Assembly: GCA_001580565.1 (NCBI GenBank)
Contig: LRBF01000009.1
Coordinates: 1 to 53,222, forward strand
Direction: 5' to 3'
Length of the DNA stretch: 53,222 nt
DNA from: Caballeronia megalochromosomata
GTDB lineage: Bacteria > Pseudomonadota > Gammaproteobacteria > Burkholderiales > Burkholderiaceae
Shown here: positions 17,436-23,955 of the stretch, one piece after another
Position numbering within the stretch: position 1 is the first letter of the stretch
How the letters are laid out: each line of letters starts with the position of its first letter
The notes under the pieces: model-generated
The model's database searches: none
The model's input: only the letters and a program-made list of their open reading frames with translations
Told to the model about the DNA's origin: nothing
Made by a program: the position numbers and the translations under genes

Positions 17436-17453
17436 GATGGGCTCGCGCAGGCC

Positions 17454-18491
17454 TCATTGCATGGGCGGCGCGTACATCAGGCCGCCGCGTCTGTAGAGTT
17501 CGTTCAGGCCGCGCTCGAGTTTGATCGGACTGCCGGCGCCGAGATTGCGGTCGAACATTTCACCGTAGTTGCCGGCGCTCTTCAGCGCGCGAAGCGTCCA
17601 GCCCGGGGCGATACCCAGCGTCGCGCTCACGCTCGCGTCCGGAACCAGCGCGCGCGCAACGAGCGGATCGCGAACGCGCTCAGCCTCGTTCTGGCGCGTC
17701 ACGCCGAGCTCTTCCGCGGCGATCAGCGTGAAGAGCACCCAGCGCACGATGACGAGCCACGCGTCATCGTCGGCGCGCACGGCTGGCGCGTGCGGCTGCT
17801 TCGAGATTCGTTCCGACAGGATCACCAGCGCCGATGCACCGCCGGGCGTACGGCTGCGCAGCGTGGCGAGCAGGGATAAATCGGCCGTCAAGGCGCGGCA
17901 TCGCCCGGCGTTGAACGCCTGCCCGAGTTCCGCCACGGAGCCGAGCACCACGGGTTTCAGATCCAGCGCGTTCGCGTTCGAGTACGCGACGAGATTGCCT
18001 TCGGTGGTCGTCTCGCGTTGAACGCAGACGCTCGCGCCCTTGAGCGATGCGAGCGTGCGAACGCCGCTCGCCGTCGGAACCATGAAAGCCTGAGCGTCAA
18101 AAAACAGCACGCCGGCGAATTGCACCCCGAGCGTGCCTTCACGCATGAGCGTCCAGGTCGTGTTGCGCGCGAGCAAATCGACGCGGCCGGATTTGAGCGC
18201 GGGAAAGCGGGCGGACGTCCTCAGCGGGACGAAGGCGACCTTGTTTGCGTCGCCGAGCGTCGCGGCGGCCACCGCGCGGCAGAAATCCACGTCGATGCCG
18301 GACCAGTGTCCGGACGCATCCTGTTGGGAAAAGCCGGCGATGCCGTCGCTGACGCCGCATCGCAGGACACCTCGCGCCTCGACCTGCGCGAGCGTGGTCG
18401 ATCCCGCCGCGACAGCGGGGACGGACGATGTCGGCAGCGCGAGCCACGCGGCGCCTACGATCGCGATGAATTTCACCGCAGCATTGCGCAT
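17454..18491 (-). CDS. Amino-acid ABC transporter-type binding protein (AapJ-like), no ABC partner nearby
   Basis: A periplasmic binding protein of 345 residues from ATG at 18491; GTG at 18521 would add ten residues before the signal peptide and is less likely. The signal peptide (AAVKFIAIVGAAWLALPTSS) is followed by TTLAQVEARGVLRCGVSDGIAGFSQQDASGHWSGIDVDFCRAVAAA, the AapJ/BztA opening, and ends GLNELYRRGGLMYAPPMQ, close to the C-terminus of AapJ. AapJ serves a general L-amino-acid ABC importer (AapJQMP). Here no permease or ATPase genes follow; instead it leads a unit with two secondary anion carriers, so it may act as a sensor or scavenger. Confidence 0.85.
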   Translation of the reverse strand: MRNAAVKFIAIVGAAWLALPTSSVPAVAAGSTTLAQVEARGVLRCGVSDGIAGFSQQDASGHWSGIDVDFCRAVAAATLGDANKVAFVPLRTSARFPALKSGRVDLLARNTTWTLMREGTLGVQFAGVLFFDAQAFMVPTASGVRTLASLKGASVCVQRETTTEGNLVAYSNANALDLKPVVLGSVAELGQAFNAGRCRALTADLSLLATLRSRTPGGASALVILSERISKQPHAPAVRADDDAWLVIVRWVLFTLIAAEELGVTRQNEAERVRDPLVARALVPDASVSATLGIAPGWTLRALKSAGNYGEMFDRNLGAGSPIKLERGLNELYRRGGLMYAPPMQ

Positions 18492-18748
18492 CGTCTTCTC
18501 GATATGAAGACTCCCGTTCACGGCGTCTTGTCACGTGGTTCGTGCTGGTACCGGCAGCGCGCCTGATATTCCTTGTCGCTGCCCTGTCCGACGGGACACG
18601 TGCCAGATTAGTTGTAGACGAAAACTGGTCCAGTTCAAGCGGTCGTTTGCCCGAAGCCGCGCGTATCGAAAGCCGGGTGCGCAAGCGCATGGACGGAAAG
18701 CTTCGTTTGCCCGATACTGTGACCTCTCCAAAAGGCCGGGAGATTCCG

Positions 18749-19162
18749 ATGCGCGCATACGCCTCGCTGCCTGTTCTGGCTCTACCGCTTCTCCTCGCTG
18801 CCTGCAACACGCCGCCGATCCCGCCGGGGAAATCGGTGGATATACCGACGGCGCTCCAGAATGTCCTGGACGGCGTGTGCAACTTCAAGAAGGCTCAGGC
18901 CGAGCACAGACAGGACTACGGTGTCGCGATCGAATCGATCACCGTGGAACTCGACCTGACCGTCGACGGCGCGCAGAGTCCGCCCGTCGCCGTCGCGCCC
19001 GATATCAAGTTCATCCCGACCGTCAGCTACGGGCACATCATCACGGCGAATACGGGAAGCAGGCTGCTCGTTTCGCTGAAGAACGTCGACGCCGCCAAGG
19101 GTGCCGACATGAAGTGTCCAACGTCCGCGCCAGCGAAGCAGGACAAGATCCCGGCGCAGTGA
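18749..19162 (+). CDS. Predicted lipoprotein of unknown function
   Basis: A 137-residue protein from ATG at 18749, with GGGAG six bases upstream; the frame is open further upstream, but that part has no family look. The signal peptide ends in a lipobox LLAAC (Cys19), followed by NTPPIPPGKSVDIPTALQNVL. The mature part has one alpha/beta-like region (ESITVELDLTVDG, APDIKFIPTVSYGHIITANTGSRLLVSL). I do not recognise the family. It ends 28 bases before a Kef-type antiporter gene and is probably co-transcribed with it. Divergent from the transport operon; the 257 bases between hold no other gene. Confidence 0.75.
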   Translation: MRAYASLPVLALPLLLAACNTPPIPPGKSVDIPTALQNVLDGVCNFKKAQAEHRQDYGVAIESITVELDLTVDGAQSPPVAVAPDIKFIPTVSYGHIITANTGSRLLVSLKNVDAAKGADMKCPTSAPAKQDKIPAQ

Positions 19163-19190
19163 AGCACGCGATTGCAGGGTCCACCGACGC

Positions 19191-20363
19191 ATGACAAAGC
19201 TGCTGATCGATGTGGTCATCTTTCTTGCGTCGGCGCTGATCACCGTTCCGCTTGCCGTTCGCCTCGGTTTCGGCGCGGTGCTCGGCTATCTGCTTGCGGG
19301 CGTCATGATCGGCCCCTGGGTGCTGAGGCTCGTGACCGACGTCGACGCGATCCTTCATTTTTCCGAGCTGGGCATCGTGCTGATGATGTTCGTGATCGGA
19401 CTCGAAATGAAGATCGACGCGCTATGGGCGATACGCCGCACCATCTTCGGCTACGGGACCATGCAAATGACCGTTTGCGCCGCTGCGTTGCTGGGCGTTC
19501 TCATGATGCTGGGGCTGCCCTGGCGCATTGCGCTGACGGGCGGCCTCGCGCTCTCGCTGTCGTCGACGGCGATGGTCATGTCAGAACTTCAGGAGCGCAA
19601 GCTCATGGACATGCCGACAGGGCGCGCGGGGTTCGGCATTCTGCTGTTCCAGGACATGGCGGCCATTCCCCTGATCGCGCTCCTGCCGCTGCTCGGGCCG
19701 TCGGTTCCCATGCCCGCCGCGGAACCGGGCTGGCTTGTCGCCCTGAAGGCGCTCGCCATGCTGGGTGCAATCGCGCTCGTCGGGCGCTACCTGCTGAACG
19801 CCGTGCTGCGCCTGATCACCAGCACGGGCGTCCCGGAGATCTTCACCGCATTCGCGCTGTTGTGGATCGTCGGCATCGCGCTTCTCATGCAGAGCGTGCA
19901 TCTGTCGATGTCCCTGGGCGCGTTCGTCGCGGGCGTGCTGCTCGCCGATTCCGACTATCGCCATGAAATCGAAGTCGACATGGCGCCGTTCAAGGGCCTG
20001 CTGCTCGGCTTGTTTTTCATCGCGGTCGGCATGTCGATGGATTTCAGTGTACTCACGCGTGAGCCCGTGCGGGTAGCGGTACTCGTCGTGGCGGTGGTGA
20101 GCGTCAAGGCGGTGGCGCAGTGGTTACTCGCGCGCCGCTTCGAAGTGCCGGCATCGCACCGGAGCTTCTTCGCCATTCTGCTGTCGCAAGGCGGCGAGTT
20201 CGCGTTCGTCGTGATGGCCGCATCGCTGGCGGCGGGCGTCATCGATCAGCGTCAGGCATCGCTCGTCACGCTGGTCGTCGCGCTCTCGATGGTTTCCACG
20301 CCCCTTTTGCTGCTCGTGCAGCGCCGGTTGTCCGGGGCGGCTGAGCGGGCTCGGGCAGGGTAG
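19191..20363 (+). CDS. CPA2-family cation:proton antiporter, Kef-like without regulatory domain
   Basis: A 390-residue protein with about 12 membrane segments: LRLGFGAVLGYLLAGVMIGPWVL type opening, FSELGIVLMMFVIGLEMK, LALSLSSTAMVMSELQER and GFGILLFQDMAAIPLIALLPLL, all characteristic of the KefB/KefC core. E. coli KefB/KefC run to about 600 residues because of a C-terminal RCK (TrkA-N) domain; this protein stops right after the membrane part. It probably exchanges K+ or Na+ for H+ at the inner membrane. The lipoprotein gene just upstream is a possible partner. Control by nucleotides or glutathione through an RCK domain cannot apply here. Confidence 0.88.
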   Translation: MTKLLIDVVIFLASALITVPLAVRLGFGAVLGYLLAGVMIGPWVLRLVTDVDAILHFSELGIVLMMFVIGLEMKIDALWAIRRTIFGYGTMQMTVCAAALLGVLMMLGLPWRIALTGGLALSLSSTAMVMSELQERKLMDMPTGRAGFGILLFQDMAAIPLIALLPLLGPSVPMPAAEPGWLVALKALAMLGAIALVGRYLLNAVLRLITSTGVPEIFTAFALLWIVGIALLMQSVHLSMSLGAFVAGVLLADSDYRHEIEVDMAPFKGLLLGLFFIAVGMSMDFSVLTREPVRVAVLVVAVVSVKAVAQWLLARRFEVPASHRSFFAILLSQGGEFAFVVMAASLAAGVIDQRQASLVTLVVALSMVSTPLLLLVQRRLSGAAERARAG

Positions 20364-20506
20364 GCGCGAGACGCGTCTCTGCATCGCCCGCGAGAACGCA
20401 CAGTTCTGTCCGGGCCGTTTGTCCTTCATGAAACGAGAACGTCTTTCACATTGCGGAATTCATCGTGAATTCCCGCAGCGTCATCTTTTTGCCGCTTGAA
20501 AACGCA

Positions 20507-20521
20507 TTTTGCATCGCAAAA
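20507..20521. promoter_or_regulatory. Palindrome TTTTGC-ATC-GCAAAA upstream of aceA
   Basis: A perfect inverted repeat with six-base arms and a three-base centre. TTTGC/GCAAA half-sites recall operators of RamB/PccR-type (ScfR) regulators that control acetate and propionate genes in other bacteria. The match is by eye, and the regulator is not in this window. Confidence 0.45.
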
Positions 20522-20566
20522 ATAGTTGCGTATCTCATTGAAAAACAAGCATAAATAATGTCTTAT

Positions 20567-20580
20567 GTCTTATATAAGAC
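20567..20580. promoter_or_regulatory. 14-base palindrome GTCTTATATAAGAC with an extra half-site
   Basis: A perfect 14-base palindrome, directly preceded by another GTCTTAT at 20560-20566, so three half-sites lie in a row (two direct, one inverted). The form suits a dimeric regulator, for example of the GntR family, controlling isocitrate lyase. Regulator unknown. Confidence 0.5.
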
Positions 20581-20692
20581 TCCGCCAAACCATATTGAAC
20601 GGCGCTACTATTGAGTCATGCAGTTCGCTTCGACAAACGTCGCGACACGCTGAACCATCCAGTCAAACCCGCTTAGCTCTCAGGAGATACAC

Positions 20693-22273
20693 ATGGCCCA
20701 GTATCAGGACGACATCAAGGCAGTTGCCGGTTTGAAAGAGAACAACGGCAGCGCGTGGAATGCCATCAACCCCGAGTACGCCGCCCGCATGCGTGCCCAG
20801 AACAAGTTCAAGACGGGCCTGGACATCGCCAGGTACACGGCGAAGATCATGCGCGCCGACATGGCTGCCTACGATGCCGACCCGGCCAAGTACACGCAGT
20901 CGCTGGGCTGCTGGCACGGCTTCATCGGCCAGCAGAAGATGATCTCCATCAAGAAGCACTTCAACAGCACCGAGCGCCGTTACCTGTACCTCTCCGGCTG
21001 GATGGTGGCCGCGCTGCGCTCCGAGTTCGGCCCGCTGCCGGACCAGTCGATGCACGAAAAAACGTCTGTCAGCGCGCTGATCCGCGAGCTGTACACCTTC
21101 CTGCGTCAGGCCGACGCGCGTGAACTGGGCGGCCTGTTCCGCCAGCTCGATGCCGCCGATGGCCCCGCCAAGGCCGCGATCCAGGAAAAGATCGACAACC
21201 ACGTGACGCACGTCGTGCCCATCATCGCCGACATCGACGCGGGTTTCGGCAACGCCGAAGCGACCTACCTGCTGGCCAAGCAGTTCATCGAAGCGGGCGC
21301 GTGCTGCATTCAGATCGAGAACCAGGTGTCCGACGAGAAGCAGTGCGGCCATCAGGACGGCAAGGTCACCGTGCCGCACGAAGACTTCCTGGCCAAGATC
21401 CGCGCCATCCGCTACGCCTTCCTGGAACTGGGCGTGGACGACGGCGTCATCGTGGCGCGTACCGATTCGCTGGGCGCGGGCCTCACCAAGCAGATCGCCG
21501 TGACCCACACGCCGGGCGATCTGGGCGACCAATACAACTCGTTCCTCGATTGCGAAGAATTGACGGCCGACCAACTGGGCAATGGTGACGTCATCATCAA
21601 GCGCGACGGCAAGCTGCTGCGTCCGAAGCGCTTGCCGAGCAACCTGTTCCAGTTCCGCGCCGGTTCGGGCGAAGCGCGCTGCGTGCTGGATTGCGTGACC
21701 GCGCTGCAAAACGGCGCCGACCTGCTGTGGATCGAAACCGAAAAACCGCACATCGCCCAGATCGGCGGCATGGTCAGCGAGATTCGCAAGGTCATCCCGA
21801 ACGCCAAGCTGGTGTACAACAACAGCCCGTCATTCAACTGGACGCTGAATTTCCGCCAGCAGGCGTATGACGCGATGAAGGAAGCAGGCAAGGATGTGTC
21901 GGCATACGACCGCGCCCAGTTGATGAGCGTGGAATACGACCAGACGGAACTGGCGAAGCTGGCCGACGAAAAGATCCGGACCTTCCAGGCCGACTCGTCC
22001 CGCGAAGCAGGCATCTTCCATCACCTGATCACGCTGCCGACCTACCACACCGCGGCACTGTCGACCGACAATCTGGCGAAGGAATACTTCGGCGATCAGG
22101 GCATGCTGGGTTATGTGGCGGGCGTGCAGCGCAAGGAAATCCGTCAGGGCATCGCCTGCGTGAAGCACCAGAACATGTCCGGCTCGGACATCGGCGACGA
22201 CCACAAGGAGTATTTCAGCGGCGAAGCGGCCCTGAAGGCGGCGGGTAAAGACAACACCATGAACCAGTTCTGA
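20693..22273 (+). CDS. aceA: Isocitrate lyase (long-form, Pseudomonas type)
   Basis: A 526-residue protein, longer than the E. coli enzyme (434) and like the Pseudomonas subfamily. The catalytic loop reads DEKQCGHQDGK with the nucleophilic Cys218; the usual K-K-C-G-H is K-Q-C-G-H, as in that subfamily. Asp residues for Mg2+ lie in IIADIDAGFGN, and GVIVARTDSLGAGL is the family's substrate region. It cleaves isocitrate to glyoxylate and succinate, the first step of the glyoxylate shunt for growth on acetate or fatty acids. It is a single-gene unit: AGGAG precedes the ATG, a long control region lies upstream and a strong terminator downstream. Confidence 0.97.
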   Translation: MAQYQDDIKAVAGLKENNGSAWNAINPEYAARMRAQNKFKTGLDIARYTAKIMRADMAAYDADPAKYTQSLGCWHGFIGQQKMISIKKHFNSTERRYLYLSGWMVAALRSEFGPLPDQSMHEKTSVSALIRELYTFLRQADARELGGLFRQLDAADGPAKAAIQEKIDNHVTHVVPIIADIDAGFGNAEATYLLAKQFIEAGACCIQIENQVSDEKQCGHQDGKVTVPHEDFLAKIRAIRYAFLELGVDDGVIVARTDSLGAGLTKQIAVTHTPGDLGDQYNSFLDCEELTADQLGNGDVIIKRDGKLLRPKRLPSNLFQFRAGSGEARCVLDCVTALQNGADLLWIETEKPHIAQIGGMVSEIRKVIPNAKLVYNNSPSFNWTLNFRQQAYDAMKEAGKDVSAYDRAQLMSVEYDQTELAKLADEKIRTFQADSSREAGIFHHLITLPTYHTAALSTDNLAKEYFGDQGMLGYVAGVQRKEIRQGIACVKHQNMSGSDIGDDHKEYFSGEAALKAAGKDNTMNQF

Positions 22274-22297
22274 TTCCAGCAGCACTATCTCAGGCAA

Positions 22298-22329
22298 GCC
22301 GCCAACCGGTAACGGTTGGCGGCTTTTTT
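22298..22329 (+). terminator. Rho-independent terminator of aceA
   Basis: A perfect ten-pair stem, GCCGCCAACC / GGTTGGCGGC, with loop GGTAAC, followed by six T. It starts 25 bases after the aceA stop. Confidence 0.92.
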
Positions 22330-22355
22330 CTCGTCCAACGCGGCCGCCCGCTGCC

Positions 22356-23093
22356 TCAGAACGTATATCCGACCGACAGGAACGTCACGATCGGATCCAG
22401 CTTGAGCTTGGACTCGCTCTTGACCTGCCCGACGGCGGAGTTCGTCGTGAGCGTCGCGCGTGCGGACAGCCACATGTACGACACGGAGAATGCCGCCGAC
22501 CAGTGCTTGCTGAAGTTGTACGAGAGCCCGGCGTTCACGACCGGCGCGAACGAGCTGCCGATATGCACGCTGGTCGGGCCCGTCAACGCGGTGCCGGTTT
22601 GCGGCGAATAGAGGAACGCGCCGTTGGCCATCTGCTGGCTCAGCTTGACGTCCGAGAACCACACGTACGACGCACCCGCGCCGACATACGGGCGGAACTT
22701 GCTCTGGGCACTGAGGAAGTAGTACTTGAGCAACAGCGTCGGACTCCACTCGCGGGCCGTACCCAGTTCGCCCAGCGGCGCGAGCGTGCCTTCGCCGTTG
22801 AGATGAAACTTCGGCGGCACGCCCGTCACCGCTTCGACCGCGATGTGATCGGTGACGAAATACTGCAGCGTCAGCCCGAACGTATCCGCGTTGCTCACTG
22901 ACGCGCTCGCGCCTTGTTTCGTGACCGTCTGGCCCAGCGCGGTGACGTTGAACGGACCACTCGAATCCTGCGGTGCGAAGTGCATCCAGCCGGCGCTGAC
23001 CTGGATATCGCCCGCCGATTGCGCATGTGCGCTCGTCACGGCCGCCATGCTCATGGCTGAGAGGGCCGCGCATGCAATGTGTTTCAGCTTCAT
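22356..23093 (-). CDS. OmpW-family outer-membrane protein
   Basis: A 245-residue protein from ATG at 23093 (AGAAGAGAAGAA precedes it); an upstream extension of 31 codons is rejected because the signal peptide MKLKHIACAALSAMSMAAVTSAHA would be internal. The mature protein shows OmpW features: DIQVSAGWMHFAP, NADTFGLTLQYFVTDHIAVEAVTGVPPKF, PTLLLKYYFL, KFRPYVGAGASYVWF and a C-terminal LDPIVTFLSVGYTF ending in phenylalanine. OmpW forms a small eight-stranded barrel for hydrophobic molecules. It converges on aceA and shares no promoter with it. Confidence 0.9.
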   Translation of the reverse strand: MKLKHIACAALSAMSMAAVTSAHAQSAGDIQVSAGWMHFAPQDSSGPFNVTALGQTVTKQGASASVSNADTFGLTLQYFVTDHIAVEAVTGVPPKFHLNGEGTLAPLGELGTAREWSPTLLLKYYFLSAQSKFRPYVGAGASYVWFSDVKLSQQMANGAFLYSPQTGTALTGPTSVHIGSSFAPVVNAGLSYNFSKHWSAAFSVSYMWLSARATLTTNSAVGQVKSESKLKLDPIVTFLSVGYTF

Positions 23094-23211
23094 TTCTTCT
23101 CTTCTCGTTTCAGATTTCAATCGGTGACGGGCGAGCACGTCCACGTCGCCTGAGCCACCGGGTTCGGGGCGATGAACGCACAACAAGGCAAAGCAGGTGA
23201 ACCGGCAGTCT

Positions 23212-23949
23212 CTACAGACAGCAGTCGAGACTCACCTTGAAATACTCGTAGCTCATTTCGATACTGCGCTTCACCGCGTGCACCTCGTCCACGCCGGGCG
23301 CATTGCCGAGCAGCGTCGCGACGATCTCGAGTGCTTCCCACGGGTGCGCGTCGTCGTAGTGCGCGTGCAGACTGAGCCAGCGCATGGCCTTGCGGCGCAT
23401 CGACGTGGGAAAGCTGTTCGCGTACGTGTCGCTGCTGCAAACGAGGGTCGACCACTCGCCGGTGACACCTTCAATGGCGAAATTGGTCGCGGCGATGCTC
23501 GCGGCGAGCGGATCGCCGCTGCTGCTCTTCCAGCACCAGTGCGAGAGCGCGTAAGCGAGGGACGGGCCGCCGCCTTTCATCAATGCGCGCTTGTTGACGT
23601 CGTGCGCGGCGGCCCAGTCGACCCAGTAGTCCGCGTGGTTCTGCTCGACGCGGATGTTGCGGGTCAGATAGCGCCGCGCCAGATCCTCGCCGCGCGAATG
23701 GCCGTAGCGCAGCTTCTGCAGATTCATCGCCATGTACTGCGGGAATTGCTCGACGACCGGCCAGCCGTTGACGAGAAACGCTTCGGCCTGCCGCGACGTC
23801 AGCCTGGCCTCGCGCATCGCGCCGAAGATGGGATGGCCGATGACGCTTTGCTTGGCTGCGTTCGTTTCGGTCAGTACGTCTCCGAGCCAGGCCGGATAGC
23901 TGGCGATGTCCTTTAAGTCGCCAACCCGCTGAAAAGTGGGATCCAACAT
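23212..23949 (-). CDS. Haem-oxygenase-like diiron protein (TenA/PqqC fold, UndA/CADD-like ligand set)
   Basis: A 245-residue all-helical protein. It carries a full set of putative diiron ligands: Glu67 (VVEQFP), Glu102-x2-His105 (VEQNH), Glu160 (FAIEGVTGEW) and His195-x3-Asp199-x2-His202 (HAHYDDAH). This ExxH...E...HxxxDxxH layout is that of haem-oxygenase-like diiron oxidases such as UndA, CADD and SznF, and differs from thiaminase TenA, which uses Cys and no metal. The reaction is unknown; candidates are oxidation of a fatty acid, an amino acid or an N-containing metabolite. The start lies six bases after the GGDEF-EAL stop, with AGGAGG overlapping the junction, so the two are co-expressed. 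A TTG at codon 2 has better spacing from AGGAGG. Confidence 0.75.
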   Translation of the reverse strand: MLDPTFQRVGDLKDIASYPAWLGDVLTETNAAKQSVIGHPIFGAMREARLTSRQAEAFLVNGWPVVEQFPQYMAMNLQKLRYGHSRGEDLARRYLTRNIRVEQNHADYWVDWAAAHDVNKRALMKGGGPSLAYALSHWCWKSSSGDPLAASIAATNFAIEGVTGEWSTLVCSSDTYANSFPTSMRRKAMRWLSLHAHYDDAHPWEALEIVATLLGNAPGVDEVHAVKRSIEMSYEYFKVSLDCCL

Positions 23950-23955
23950 CTCCTC

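Larger units (their letters stand above)
20364..20692. promoter_or_regulatory. 329-base control region upstream of aceA
   Basis: No gene is seen here. After the antiporter stop there is a 12-base palindrome (20368-20379), and from about 20460 the DNA becomes AT-rich with two strong palindromes (20507-20521 and 20567-20580, listed separately), the second about 110 bases before the aceA start. The promoter of aceA must lie in this region, but I cannot fix -10/-35 boxes with confidence. Confidence 0.6.

Noticed and set aside
16086..17879. A 597-codon + strand frame opposite the SLC13-type carrier
   Set aside because: Very high Arg, Asp and His and no hydrophobic core; shadow of the carrier gene.
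20368..20379. Palindrome GAGACGCGTCTC after the antiporter gene
   Set aside because: Considered as a terminator; the stem has no loop room and no T-run, so no call was made.
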